From positions 186,001-250,000 of the forward strand of contig JAIWNF010000018.1 of the NCBI GenBank assembly GCA_025093555.1: DNA of 64,000 nt, in the 5' to 3' direction. Below, piece after piece: positions 38,501-52,802 of the stretch (within the stretch, counting starts at the first letter, position 1; every line of letters starts with the position of its first letter). A program made the translations under genes and the position numbers. Origin of the DNA: Circinella umbellata (lineage: Eukaryota; Mucoromycota; Mucoromycetes; Mucorales; Lichtheimiaceae). The notes beneath the pieces are model-generated. The model made no database searches and was not told where the DNA came from. It saw only the letters and a program-made list of their open reading frames with translations.

Positions 38501-41500
38501 GTAATTGCATCCTGAATTTGTAATGACCGGAGAAATGACCTCTGCATCTCTATTTGTTCCAAATGGCCTTGTAGTTGATGATGTACTTTATCATAGGCGT
38601 CAATAAATGCCCGACCCTTAATTTCGTTGTCTTCTGTATTACTATCAATCGAACCGTATTTTTTACACATATCATTGAGGTCATTTATCATAACATGCAT
38701 GGATTTAGTCGAATCACTAGTTCGTTGCTCATACTCGACTGCGAGACGATATTTGTTGAATCGCTTATCCAGATCATCTAAAGATTTCACAAGACCTTGT
38801 TGTTCTGATACAACTTGCTCATATTGTAGCTTTTCATTTGCTTCTCGATATGTAGTACCCAATGTTTCGAGATATTGTGTTTTTAATACTTGCGTCTGTT
38901 CGCGCCAGTCAGCCACTTGATCATCACTTAACGCTGAAAGGTCTGCAGCCCCAATTTGGTCTCGTAATATGGTATGCTGGTCTTCAAACTCGTTAAACGA
39001 CTGCTTGAACTCAGCTTGACGCAGCTGTTCTTTTAGCTTATCCTTCGTCTTTACACCTGTACTAATTGATAGCTTTTTCCAGAGTTCATCGATTTGATCT
39101 TGACGTACACGGACTTGATCATTGCCATCGAGTTTAAGTGCTTGTAATTTCAATGAGTTGTAAGCGTTGCTATATGTTTGCATAGCAGCAAACGCAGCAT
39201 CCACAGTGGCAATGGCTGATCGATGCTTGTCAGCAATTTGTTGCTGTCGCTGATTGTCGTTATTATTAGTGTTTATACTGAAATTAACATTGAGAATTCT
39301 GTCGAGTGTTTCTAATTTTGTACTAATCCATTCTTCCACGGTCTGTGCTTCTGTCATATAGGCCTCGCCAGCTGCTTGTCGTTCTGTTTGCAATTGTTTT
39401 GACTTGAGTTCCAGTGTGAGTATTTCGGGTAACTTCTTGAGGCGGGAATGGTGAGCATCAAACGTTTCTGCAATAACAATATTAGCGTTTTCATCAAGCG
39501 ACCGACAGCGAGGATCATGATCCTTGTAGTCACGAACAGGATATGGTAGACTACAATCGTCGAGACAAAATGTAGTAATACGTTTGGCGTATTCATCTAC
39601 TTTATCTTGCCCAGCAGTTCCTTGTTCAATTTCGCTCTTGATTGAGTCACAAAGCGATTCAAGTTGTCGAGTTTCTTCTAAATACGCGTTGAATATATCA
39701 CTTTGATCTAAAACTTGTTTTGCGAAATCCAAATGTGCTTGCAATCGGTGCGATGTAGACTCTATTGCATTTTTTCGCCGAATCAAAGTATCATTTGTCT
39801 CCATCTGTTGATCCATTAATTCTTGGCATTCATGAGCAAGTGTGTTCATGTTTCCTATTGCTTTCGTCACATCTTGTTGGAGCTTATCTAGTTGATCCCA
39901 AGCATCGTCGGTTCCTGTTGATAGCCTAGTAGTATTTTCCATTGACCAACGTGCACGATGTTGAATAAAGTCTTGGATTTTTTGTTCTTGTTGACCACAT
40001 GAATCAGTTACCATAGTAACTGTTTGTTCCCATGCTGTTCGCTGTATCAAATAATTTAATTCCTGTTTTGTCTGTTCCGACATGTCCGATAATCGAGAAA
40101 AGAGACACTTCATATCGGAGTGTCTTTCAATGACACCATGCGGAACATCAATTGATGCACATGTATAAGCTGATTCCATGCGTTCATATGAACTTTGGGA
40201 AGGTACTAGTGCCTCCTCAGAAATTTTAGATATACTCTGCTGGATCGACTCAGCTTGTAGTTTCAAGTCGGACAGCTCTTGTTGGTCTGCATTGCCAGGA
40301 GACAATGTGTTTTTACGGTCAACAAGTTGCCGTAATTGAGTTTGCACCGTTACGGTTTTCTTAATGACATTTTGACATTGTTGTTCCCAATCAATCCGTA
40401 TAGCAGAAACATCAAGTTCTTGGGTGTGTAGCGTTGACGCTCTTTTGTGCTTATCCACGCAAAGAGCAAGAGAATCGAGAGCTTCTGTAATCGTTATAGT
40501 AGTCACTTCAGGATGACAGCCAGAATCATGCATGGACTGATCAATTGTTGCGCAACATTTTTGTAACTCGCCATATGTTGATACAGCTTTTTTGACGTTT
40601 TCTTGGATTTGGTGGTCTGATGATCTCAATCCATCCATGTCAGGTAATGCATTGATATTCATGTTGTCAGCCGAAAGATCTTGGTGATCGGTTGCAATGA
40701 TTTTTAGAACCTCTTCTACTTGATCTTGTTGTTGTTTAGCTTTGTCACATATATCGGCAATTTGGTTCTTAAAGTTGCATGCTAGTTTGTATTTATCAGA
40801 CAGGGTATTCAACTGTGTCCCCAATTCCTTTAGTTCTGATTGCTGAGCCTTGACAACACATTCAATATCTTTATTGATTGTATTATCGTCTGATGAAGAC
40901 GGATGACTGGCACGAGTACTTGTTGAACAAACTGGATATAATATAGATGCACCAAATTGAACCCACCAATTATGTAACATTTGCTCAAATTGTCGAATTT
41001 CATTACTGAAATCATGTTGTTCCTCAAACATTACATTTTTGATGGCAAATTCGAGTTTCTCTGTAAGACTTTGACCCGTTTTATGTGTCGATTTGGCGTT
41101 ATCCATAAAAAGAATGAGTGCAGCATGTTGATCGTGAACACGATGAGCGAACTCGATGGAATTCTGTAAATCCTTCACACTTTGCTGTAAAGCATCTTGC
41201 CGCTGTTGAAAATGGACCGGTAAACTGTTGGTGCTATTTTCTGCATTATTTGAAAGATGTGATAAATTACTAGCCATGGTGTCAAACGCTGCTTGCGCTG
41301 ATATGACGTGTTGCTGTTTTTGAAATTCATCTATTTTTAATTGCAACAAATCGAACTTCTTCGCCAATTCTTTTTTCGTCAAAAGGTCCTCATCAACATC
41401 GGGTTGCCATTGAATTTGTCGAATAATACCCCACACGCTAGAAAGGGTTAATGATATAAATCGCATAGCTGACAAATTTTCCGTCTCCCACTCGATACGT

Positions 41501-44304
41501 TTTTCAAGTGCATCCAAATCCGAAGAGTGAGTAGCCAATGCTGCCTCCAATTCTTCAAGACGCTTGTAGAGCCTTTCCATAAAATTGTACAAAATGTTCG
41601 TTTGAACAGCCACAGCACCAGCCGAATCAACATCCTGCTTCAGACAGTCCAAGCGGTCTTTCAGAATTTTCCAATTCGTATTCTTTAGTGTACTTGCCTT
41701 GGATAGTTGGTTATCCCGATCCTTTTGAAATTGGATCAAATGAGTTTTATCAAAAGAGCTTTTGATCACAAAGACATCCACTTTTGCACCTTGAACAGAC
41801 TTGATTTGCTTTTCGACAGTGTCTTCAAGTATGTTAATGTCGTCGTTGAGTTGTGTTGCAGATTTTTGTAGTTCCAACACATGCTTATATGATTGTAACT
41901 TGTGATCTAAGTTTTCACCAAGCAAAATAAGTGCTGATTTTCGGGTACTAATTGCTACACGAACTATATCGTTGGCTTGATCATTTTCAAGAAAATTAGA
42001 GGGTGGGTATGCATTTTCTGGATAACGAATCCGCGCTGCAGTTGTGGTAACTAGCTGTACAGCTTGTTCCTGAAAATATCGGATCTGTTCCGTGAAGTCC
42101 CGGTCGGAGTCTACATCGGTCGCTTGTTGCTCGGCAAGCGTAATTTCCTCTCGAAGTTGTTCACCAGACCCCATTAACTGGTCAGCACGATAAACAAAAT
42201 CTACAACAGTAAGTCGTTGTTCAACAACTTGTCGTACGTAGCTGAGCCGTTTGGTAAGCGTTTCAAATGATTCTTCCAAGTCCACTTGTCGAGATTCAAG
42301 ATGAGGAGGGAGTTCGACTTTGGATGTATCATCCATTTCTTGATACATATTGACGGCGGTCGTAAATTGGCCTTGATCAAATTCTGCTGCACGTTGTTCA
42401 ATATCAAGAAGCATGTGTACTACTAAATTCTTCAATGTCTCTGCTTCAGTCCGGTAAGCACCTTTTTCTTCATCCTGTTGCCATCGCGCCTGTTGTAATA
42501 AATCATCCACTTCAGCATTTGTATCTATTACCCATCCACTGGCCTTTGTATACTCTTGTTCCCAAAATAATCGCAATGTCAACATTTGCAAATCATATGT
42601 ACGGCGACGTAAAAGATGCATAAGTTTATCTAAAGTCATAAGTGTTGTGAATGTAATTTCGATCGTAGTGGTGTCGGCTGGGCTAAGATCCTTGTCATCT
42701 TGCTTTTCAGAACCGGTCAATGTCTTGACATGGGCACGCAAACGTGTCATGTCTTCTTTGTTTAATTTTTCCACCTCCTTTTCCATTGTTTCATGTTTTG
42801 AATTGAGTGCATCCACGATGGATACTGAATAAATCGATATATCTTCGGTCTGAACGGCATCCTTGACTGGTTCGGATTCAATTCCCTTGATCCGTTCTTC
42901 AATCCAACGCCTTATCCGTTCAGCTTCAATAAACCAAACGCGTACTTCATCGACCCACGAGCTGACAAGTCTATGTTTTTGTTTTAATGAATCGAAATGA
43001 ACTTGATAGGAACGTTGTTGGCTAGAATCCAACTCTTTATCGATCGTTGTATCATCTTCAGCATCAGCACTAATATTATCTGTTGAGGTCCCCAACATGC
43101 AGCTGTGTTTTGTTTCCATGTCGATGATCATATTTCGCACGCGCTGCGTACGATTTTCCAAATCCCTAATTCCTTCTTCTGTTGTTGCAGTCTTCAGCAT
43201 CTTTGCTTGAATAAACTCGAGCTCATTACGAATAGGTGTTGCCAATTGTGCGAATTGAACCCCCACACGGATGGCCCTGAAATCTTCTTGTAATTGTGCC
43301 TCTAGTGCTGCATGTGCCGCATCAATAGCTTGTATACGTGTGTACACGCTTGTGCGTGCATCATCGGACATTTCATTGATATACGCATGAATCTCAGCCA
43401 ACTCGCCTTGTTCAAATGCTTGTAAAGCACTTTCAAATTGTTGAACACTAGTAGCCAAATCATCGTTGTTATCCATTGTTGTGTCGCTTTTGCTATTAAT
43501 GCTCTTAGATGCTAGTGAACTATTTTTGTTTTTGCTTTCATTATCATCGTTGTTGTCGTTGGAAGAAGGTCGAGCATTACCACCAGCCGCGGCCGAGCTT
43601 GTAAGCAATGTCATTTCGTTGAGATGATTTCGCAATTGGCTGATTGTATTAAGCACATGGGTTGCACGTCGTTCAAAATCATCATCATCTACCACATTTT
43701 CCCGGGTACGTTTGGTGACTTGTATCCATTGCCGTTCAGAAACCACGTTTACTTGCATCATTCGAAGGCTTTGTTCGACAACACCGGTAGATAGTTCTTG
43801 TCGGTCGATGGCTTCTTTAAGAGTTGATAAATAAGCTGCTACTGTAACTTTATTATCTAGTTGTTCATTGGTTGGTATTGAGACGTTTAGCTCGTTTTGA
43901 AATATATGTGTTGCTAAGGTTATCTTGTTTATAGATTCGTCTCGTAGTATGCTGAGAAGATCGGGTATGGTTGACGGGCAAAAGCGATGAGCAAGGCAGA
44001 GTAATGATGTACCGTCACCGATCACTGAATCGTCTGCTAATTCAGAAGTTGAATCTAATAAAGAAAGTTCTACATAATTGTTGAGATGTGTTTGCAGCCA
44101 TGCCTGCACGCTGCGTGGTTGTTCTATTATTATTATTATTTTTCGAAAAAAGAAAACATAGTGTTAAAGAAAGTTAAAAAGGATTGTTACCAGAGTGTAT
44201 TGACAAGAAGATCATATGTAAAAAGTATATATTTATATATAATATTTACCATCAGATTCGCGCTGTTGTAAATCTATTAATGAGGAGGGCGCGTCTTTAG
44301 TCAT
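35573..44304 (-). CDS. Giant CH - spectrin-like repeat - GAR (GAS2) cytolinker
   Basis: Four exons on the minus strand: 44304-44250, 44123-36213 (one 7.9-kb exon), 36113-36094 (20 nt) and 35995-35573; 2,802 residues. Residues ~20-135 form one calponin-homology domain: RSVQAWLQTHLNNYVELSLL, GDGTSLLCLAHRFCPSTIPD, then DNKVTVAAYLSTLKEAID. Residues ~140-2500 are almost wholly helical and charged. Trp/aromatic anchors recur roughly every 110-135 residues (genomic ~42940, 42530, 42190, 41480, 41120, 40390, 40040, 39710, 39350), as in spectrin repeats. A basic Ser/Pro linker with SRLP boxes leads to a GAR domain (~2598-2672): DMEIGRIVNETPYRVKVKMV, YCRVLKSKMVMVRVGGGW, ELSQFLRGHALLE. A Ser/Ala-rich tail follows. 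CH domains bind actin and GAR domains bind microtubules, so I infer an actin-microtubule linker of spectraplakin/GAS2 design. Confidence 0.85.
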
Positions 44305-45794
44305 GTCTTTATTGTGGTATTGTTGTTAATTGAACTGGTATTATTATTATACGGTCGCCATGTATTATGAATTGATGAGAAAAAAAAACGATATCCTCTT
44401 TAGGTATGGATATTTTTCAACAACTTGGTTTTTACTTTTTGCTGGGATACAGTAAATTAATAATACTAGTTTATCCAGTGATAAAGGAGCGGGTTTGGTT
44501 GCTGCACAAAATAATTTAATAGATAGCAGTAGTGTTGCTATCGTAATAGAGTGATGTCAGTTATATAAGAAGTGGTCGAACTCCTATCGCGAGTGCTCGC
44601 TAACTTTGAAGATAAAGAAAAAAGAAGTTGTTGAAAAGGAGTTTTTGCAGATGGGTCACAGCCATTGTTAGCCAAATGCAAACAATTTGGTTCGCCGCAA
44701 TAAGCATTTTAAGTTTTTAATGTCGAGCTTTGACACAAGAAATGATCGGCCTTGCTTTCTTTTAATCCCGTTTTATATACATAACAAATAATAAAAATAA
44801 TGCGAGGTAGCTTTATAATCCTCCTCTCCTTTAAAATACTGATTCAAGAATGAGCCCCTTATAATGCCGCAGTTATTAATATTAATAATATTGAAGCAAA
44901 CTATAACGACAAATGCCATGACGCTGTGATTAATTGCAAAACAGGATAGTTCTTTTGGAAAGCCTTTTATATATTACTATTCATCTGTTTTAATTAAAAT
45001 GAGTAGAATATTTCTTGCTCCTCATATTTTACTGAGGATGGTAAGACTATTTTTTTTTAACCAAGTATATCAAAAGTCTTGAATGCATTAACATGTTTTA
45101 CCATTTAAATAATGGCGAACTTAATATATACGTATAATGTACAAAAATATGTTTAATCTTTAACTGTTTCGACATTTGATACAGCAAGAGAAACAGATTT
45201 TCGATAATAAAAACAAACGTATTATATTACGTAGATACAGCTATAAAATAGTATATTGTATAAGATTCCAAGAATCTTTTTACAAAAGATCATACTACGT
45301 ACAAAAATAAAATAAAAATACGTAGCTGCCTAAATATCCCAAGTAAATATGTCACTTTATGGGAGTGCAAAATGATTTACATATGAGAGAAGAAAAATCC
45401 TTCAAATGATCTTCTGCTATGCTGATTCGCATTATGACACATTTAAAACTTTCAATCAAAAAAAAAGAATTTAAAAGTATATATATATAAGAAAAGTGCT
45501 ATTTTTATAAAGTAAATGAAAAATGAAAGGGAAGATAAAGCATTAATGAGAATAATAAATAAATGAAAAGTATACAAGTGTTTATGAATATTATTGCTTG
45601 CTTAGATATGTTACAGGCTACTATGAAAAGGATTTTTTTACAAGTAAAAAGGCGAATTCTTTTATATATAGATACGTAGTGTATGAAATTCGCAAGGTTG
45701 TTTGGTTTTCTGGTTCGAACTTGTGTAATATTTTACAATATTTGATATAATAAAAAGGATGAATAATTGATGATTATAAACGTTTTTGAATGTT
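44305..45794. other. 5' region of the cytolinker gene and 3' region of the MFS gene
   Basis: About 1.5 kb of AT-rich DNA without a supported gene. It holds the promoter of the giant minus-strand gene on its left side and 3'-flanking DNA of the first MFS gene on its right. Confidence 0.55.
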
Positions 45795-48084
45795 TTAAAG
45801 AATATATCTGAAATCAGGATGCTACACAAAAAAATAAATAAAAAAGAAAGTTAGTTTTCAATATAGTACAATATACTATTTATATATGTATCTATATAAA
45901 AAGTGCTGAATTTCAGCGACTACTTACAGCATCACAAAGCTCCTCGCCCTCGGAAGCAATGCGGTGTTCTTCAGGAGTCATGTTTTCACGCTTTTGATTA
46001 ATACGTCTCAAGATAAATTTAAAAGTAACGACCAAGCACACTTGTACAAACAATAAAGCGGCACAAATAGAATGGGCACGGATGTATTGAGGTTCGTCAT
46101 CACTACGGTAAAGCTGTCCGCCAGCAACGCCACCAGAGGTACCAATAGAGATAATAATAGCACAACCAACAGCTCTCTTGGTTTGACCACCAATGTTGTT
46201 GGTGAACCATGAAAGCATCGGGGGTCCATGGGCGAATACGCCTGTGACTGTAATGCAGGAAGCAATATAAAGAGCGACCGGACCTTGGTCTTTACATGCG
46301 ATCAAAAGAATGTAACCGATACAACCAAGAAGACTTGGAGCAGCCATGTGGAAACCACGTTCACCGCGCTTGTCGGCGTCCATAGCAAGAAGGATTGTTA
46401 CAGCACACGCAATGGCATCTACAATATGATATATAAGCTTTTTTATTAGATAAAAAAACCGAATATTCTTTTGCGTAAAGAAAATAAAAGATACGGGTTC
46501 ACGCTTCTAAAAAAATGAGTATGAAAAAGAAAAAAAAAAGCTTACAAGGAGGAGCACTCATCGCCTTTATAAATTTATATAGAAATGAATATCATTAGTA
46601 TTACAGAAAAAAAAAATTACCTATACTTTTTTTTGTTATGAAAAACCGGATTTTTTATTTTACCTGTGCTTCCAAAGAGTCGAAACCCATTCCCTTGATA
46701 ATACTGGGTAAAAATAAACTCATACTGAATAGAGGAATAGAACCAAGAATGTATATGAGACTATACATATAAACTTTCCACTCAGTCCAGGCCAGTTTTA
46801 ATTGGTTCATGGAAAAGTGAGTTTCGGTAGCGGGACCGGCATCAATTCTGAGACGGTTGATAACATGTGCGCGTTCGCGTTCGTTAAGTGCTAATAAATA
46901 AACAAAAAAGAAGTTTAGCAAAAAATTACTTTATTACTGTTTATTGAATGATGCAGGTCGTTTTCGATTACCTTTGGAATTCTCAGGAACATTTGGAAGA
47001 ACATAGTAGGTAAGAGCGGCCAATACAAGGGTAGGAATACCTTCGATAATAAAGATCCATTGCCATCCATGTAAACCTCGTACACCGTCCAATTTCATGA
47101 TTCCATAACTTTATTTGAAAAATCAAAGGTATGTTAATATATAGAATAGATTAAATATGATACTAAAAAAAAAGTAATTAGAAAAAAAAAAACTCACGCA
47201 AGAACACCGCCAAAAGCCTAAAAGTAAACATAGAAAATTTTCGTTATTCTAAGTTTCAATTTTTCGTTTTTACTAAGCTGTAAAAAGTTATAAATATAAT
47301 AGTAATAGCATGACTTACACCAGCGACTGTAGCACACCCAAAAAAGAGTGAAATACGTGTAGCAATTTCTCTACGTGTGTACCATAATGTCATGTAATAG
47401 ATAACACCCTGTACAAGAAGTAATTAAAGCTTTGTTAGTCGCTATTGTGCAAATATAACAAGCTATTATAATTTATAAAAAAAAATGATTCTTACTGGAA
47501 AGAGACCAGCTTCTGTAACGCCAAGAAAAAACCGAGTTACGAGCAGACCAGTACCGTTGTTAATAGCAGCCATACACATCATTACAATACCAAAAGATAC
47601 CATCACAAATGGTATCCAAACATTTGGTCCGATTTTCTTAAGTACAATGTTGGAGGGAATTTCAAAAAGAACCTATTATATAATAAATGGTTAGAAACAA
47701 TTGCTATTAAACTCTATTCAACTTATAAAATTACAATTGTAGGGCTCTTACATAACCGACAAAAAAAATAGATAACCCGACAGTAAACGTTTGGTCATCA
47801 ATGTTCAAGTGCTCCATGATACCACCGATCTTGGCATTACCGATGTTCGATCGATCGAGAAAAGCCATCAAATACAGTAGGCCACAGAATGGAACAATAC
47901 GAAGGTCGATTTTCCATCTTAACTTTTTCCACTCTTTTTCGGTCAATGGCTCGTACTCTGGAGGTGTTGCTGCTGAATCTTCTGATACAGTGTCTCGTTT
48001 AATGCTATCGGCTTTTTTTTCAATATCGCTGTAAGTGCTAGGTGCATCATTGATAACCTGCCCTTTCTCTTGAACAGAAACCAT
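45795..48084 (-). CDS. MFS permease, Dal5/allantoate (anion:cation symporter) type, paralog 1
   Basis: Nine exons on the minus strand: 48084-47752, 47672-47496, 47408-47319, 47217-47198, 47108-46972, 46890-46664, 46564-46546, 46418-45928 and 45821-45795; 506 residues. The cytosolic N tail ends LTEKEWKKLRWKIDLRIVP, then TM1 with LLYLMAFLDRSNIGNAK, the Dal5-family signature. Other markers are RFFLGVTEAGLFPG, RGLHGWQWIFIIEGIPTLV, LNERERAHVINRLRIDAGPA (central loop) and MSAPPYAIACAV. The C-terminal tail is RENMTPEEHRIASEGEELCD plus HPDFRYIL from a 27-nt last exon. Twelve TM segments are expected in the plasma membrane. Family members import carboxylates and small nitrogen compounds (allantoate, pantothenate, nicotinate, biotin precursors) with protons; the substrate is unknown. 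Exons 4 and 7 are only 20 and 19 nt. It is a paralog of the two plus-strand MFS genes to the right. Confidence 0.9.
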
Positions 48085-51000
48085 TGTAATATATATTAAT
48101 ATGTGGTATGTATTAAATATGTATACGGAAGAAAGCGGTAAATATCAAGGTTGTTACAAAATAAATGAATTAATAACAGCGAATCGAGTACAACAAAAAG
48201 AAAGTTGGTTTTTGACTGTTGTCTTCTTTTATACAGTGTTGAAATTGATGTACCGCATTTTTGGGCAGAAAGTAACCAGTTAAATGGCTTCCTGTGTAAC
48301 AATTCAAAGCAATTGTTTTTTTTACCTAATGCCTAGTGTGATAACTTGTCGTAGAATGCCTTCAGTTCTATTAGAGTTGTGGGGGAGCGAGGAAAGGTTT
48401 TCCCATGGCACCTAATTCCGATATTTACTGCCAAGTTCAACAAGCGCTAGAAGTTCGTAAATTCTCGATATTGCAGAATATTCTATCAATGGCCTCTGTC
48501 TCTTAATTTTATGTCTTGCTAAAATGAATATAAAAGAAATCACAAGTACTTGTTAACTTTTTATTACTCTTTTCGTCATTGAAAAACTCATTGATCAAAC
48601 AAAATGCATTCCGAACTACGTACTCAACGTTCTTATTGAATAAATATTGATAATCGGCACATACAAACGTACCATTTGTCTTACGCATGCATAAAAAATC
48701 CAAGTGTGTACGTTATACGAAAAGATATTTTTTATTACCAGTTTGTCTTTTCGTAAAAGGAATGGTCAATTTCCCCATAAAACTAATGACGGAATAATGT
48801 CTTACTGGTCCACTGTTACCCCACACAATGCTTTTTTCTACTATGTTTCTGCAAACAGATATGATTTACACACGGAATTCCATTTAAGGTGCGGTTCCCG
48901 TATTAATTTTATACGTGTTTCTCTCTCTACAATAGATCGTTTGCTATCAGGGGCGAATCAAAGTCGTTCCAGTATCCGAGAATAATAAGCTTCTTACCTT
49001 AAGTGGCTATGGTGATGTAGCATCAAACTTTACAAAAAAAAATGGATTAGAAAAGTAGCAGTACGTATTTGAAAGATACTTGTGTTTTTGTAAATTCCCA
49101 ATTGATTAACAGCAACAAACTGCATTAGAAGGTAGTAAAAGGATCGTAATCATTATTTTCAATTTGATACAGTACTTCGTTGTAAATGTTTGTTGCTCTT
49201 ATGTAGCACATGTAAGTAATCTCCTCAACAATTCTTTTGTTTCTATGCAGATGTACTTGCATAAAAGATTATGATTAGCTAGGTACCCATACAAAGTAAA
49301 ACATAAAATAAAAAAATAAAAATAAACTATGGGGATTTTGCAAGTGTCACCGTGTCAAAAACTAGCTATTCGGGATTTTAAGCACCTGTCAATTTTATGA
49401 TTCCCACCACGATGTGAATTTTGTAACATCCGGACAATATGTTTATCCACTTGAAGCTTTGTTTCCCGCGCCTCATTACCCGCTTTTACCATTGTGGGGA
49501 AATAAAGTTAAATACATGATAGTTGAAGACAAAAAAAAATTCATCTCTTTTGCTGTAGCTTTTGTAAAAATATTAAAAAATAGAAAGCTCATAAAAGATG
49601 ACAATATGTAATTACGATTTTTTTTGATTATCTAGTTTAATGTCTTATAATTGAATGTTGTTTGAAGAGAATTTAGTTGATAGCCTTTCTTTTTATTTTG
49701 TACGAGATTAATTCAATGGCTCACCTTCTATCTCCCAATTCTTCGTTATAGTAGGTATCAATATCCTTTCTGTGTTGGGAAAGAAATCGCATGGAACCGA
49801 AGTCCGAAATTATTCCCCCTTACTTTTAATTGAAATCCAATAGGATGCCTTACCGCCGCGTAACTTTTATCAAAGTGGGACAAAAGAGTGAAAGTGAATC
49901 CATGAAATTAAATTCGGATAATATTCCATAGAATACATGCTATTTGTTTATTCAAATTTTCACACCACTTGAACGGAAGTGTTTCCGTATATATATTTAG
50001 CTGTTAACTTATTTGAAGCCGGAAGTCATTATCCGTTATGCGATAGTTCGGCTTGTTTCAACCGTCATTTAAATGATCTGTATTAAAATACACTTTAACT
50101 ACGTACCACTTCAAAATAATAATAATCACCTTCTCAGATCACTAAATGTTAAGCAATGTGATGTCTAAATATATACATAGAGACCATCTTTTTTTTATAC
50201 ATTTACATCTGCCAACATGTCATATCGTCAAAAAGAAAAATATATCATATTTATACGTGTTCTTGATAACACTGTTCAAAGAACAAAGAAAATATTAATT
50301 GAATATATAACAAAATAATGTTCAACGCCATGCTAATACTTGCATAACCGTAGTATATCTATAGGACAATTAAATTGATGTTACTCAATCCAACTATTGC
50401 TATAAGTCGCTTGACTCGTGGAATCAATTTAAACAATAGAGCAACAACTGATATATATATATACATAATAATAATGAAATCACGGGAGAAAAAAAGAGGA
50501 AGACAATACTTAGTAGTATAAACAAGCAACAAATTTATATCGAGATACTGCATCGTTTATGATCCTTGAGGAAAAGATACAATTTTCTTTTTAAAAAAAA
50601 AGAAAAGAGGGGAAAAATGAGTGATAAAAACAAAGCTGATATATTTTCAAATTATAACAATGTCTTGCTCATTCTTTTTCTTTATTCTGTACTCTTATTA
50701 TTTATACATCTATACATTTATATATGTTTTATTTTATTTTTTTTGTACGATATTGCCTTAGTTGCTTGTACACCGAATCATGCTACATAAAAAAATTACC
50801 ATCAAAGGGAATTTAGCAGGTAGCATACCTGGAAACTCCGATTAGATCCATCATTCAATCTTTGTATGTTTTACCGAGCCGGGCTATCGGGTCCGTTTCT
50901 TTTCTCACGGTTGAAGAATGCAATTAAAGAGAGATACTGACATAAATTTATTTACTTGGATAAACAGCAACTTGCTATGATTTTTTTTTTTGGAATGCGA

Positions 51001-52802
51001 TAGCTTTTGAATTAAAACTACATCAACTAGTTATTTTGAGAATATGATGTGATGACTTCCAGTCCCAGATTCTGTAGATGGATAATAAAGAGATACTCTA
51101 TATTTATAAACCACCCAGAAGATCATTTACTTTTTCTATAATGCTGAATAAAATAGTATAAAATATGTATATCAACTGTGAAATTCATTTATTCCTTGGA
51201 TAAGAGCGTAGTATATTATACTTTTCATTTGAGCTATACGTACTTCATATTACACAAGAAGATATATACATGATAGCATTCTTGCTGGTTATTATATATT
51301 GCTATATATAACATACTACTGTATGTTGTACTCCCATTACAAAAAATATACATTGCGGTAATTAACAGTAAGTAAATTTTGTTTGTATCCCATGTACCTT
51401 TTTATGGTATTGTAAAGTTTTTGCCATGCTGTAACTTGTCCATAAAATATATTAACGTGGTGGTTTTTCTAATCCCACAAAAAATCAAACATTATTCAGG
51501 AAAATATACCTTTTTTGTCAGTGTAATTTTATATTTTTTTTCTACTATTTATCATACCATTCAAACGACGGTGAGTAACAAAATAATATTAGAAACGTCG
51601 AATAGTTGATAAAAGTTAATTGAAATAAAGACCTTCAAGGATCTTAAATGCTAAAATCCGCCTGAGTTCCATGTTTTAACCACCATGCTTTCAAAGTTGT
51701 ATGACCGATAAACGTCTTAAAACTAAAAGATCCTTACTTGAATAGTATATGTATATTCTTATGAAATTACTGACACAATTAAATCAATGTATAATATAAT
51801 TTCATAAATACATATTATTGTTCCTGCTAAGGCTTCAACCTCTCTGCTTACATTGAAAGTGAAATAAATCTGAATGTGAATATATTTTATTATGTCGATT
51901 TTTTTCATTCCTTGAACTTCAATGAAATTAATGAGGGTGTGGAAGTTAAACGAATATGAAATTAACGGGGTTTCGCTGTATATAGATTTCAAAGGCATCG
52001 TATTTGACAAACAATAACTTGCATTCTTTTTTTTCTACTTGGTGGAATCGTTCATCACAGCATCAAATTCATCTCAAATAATTGAATCCCATTTGAATTC
52101 TCAAACATTTTCAAGATTAAAAAACAATAATAAAACAAAAATTTTGAAACGAGATGGTCGCGACACACACAATAAAGAAAAAGGGCATGATAGTCACATA
52201 TTTATGGAAACCATTCGCTTAAAAAGAGATAAGCGTTCTTTTTGATCCCAGTAAAAAAAAAGAGTTGCTTAAAGTAGAAATATTTTCCCCAAGGTTTGAA
52301 TAAATAAAATTCTTTCCCATCATCTCAGCGTGAGTAAAATTTATGAGTTAATCTTGTCGATTTAAAAGAAGTTACTGTGGCTGTATTAACTGATCTATTA
52401 TGTATTGATAATAGTGAGATCTACCGTGCGAACAACACTATTTTATTCATTACATCTGCGTATGACATTTGGTTTTATTTTTACACCTAATATAGATATG
52501 TATACTTCTATGATCACTATTTGTATATACGTAGATGATCTTTATTGTTTGTGTGAAAATTATTTTGATTGTTCGTTATGTCAGAATGATTTGTGTGTGT
52601 GCGTGTGTGTGTGTGTGTGTTTTATTTTTATGTACGTATTTGCTCTAGTAGAAAAAAAAATTCATATAAATACCAAATTACTTTAATTTATATTTCATAC
52701 CCAAACATACACTCTTTATTTTCATTTTTATTTATTTTATTTTATTCCCTTAGCAAATAATTTCAAGGTTTATAATAGTAATAGTAATATAAAGAAGTTT
52801 TA
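48085..52802. other. 4.7-kb gene-free divergent region between MFS paralogs
   Basis: Longest apparently empty stretch in the window, between two divergent MFS starts. It is AT-rich with a (TG)n run near 52592-52620 (interrupted once). Open frames up to 93 codons occur (48704-48985, 52405-52686, 51759-52010 minus) but none has a recognisable domain or introns with matching phase. A decayed gene or mobile element cannot be excluded. Confidence 0.5.
52592..52620. repeat. (TG)n microsatellite
   Basis: About 14 TG units with a single GC interruption, about 180 bp upstream of the second MFS gene. Confidence 0.85.

Noticed and set aside
36500..43293. Many plus-strand open frames of 60-130 codons across the giant gene
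   Set aside because: They are antisense shadows of a 7.9-kb continuous minus-strand exon.
48704..48985. 93-codon plus-strand frame in the MFS spacer
   Set aside because: No domain, no neighbouring exon in phase, ordinary for AT-rich DNA of this length.
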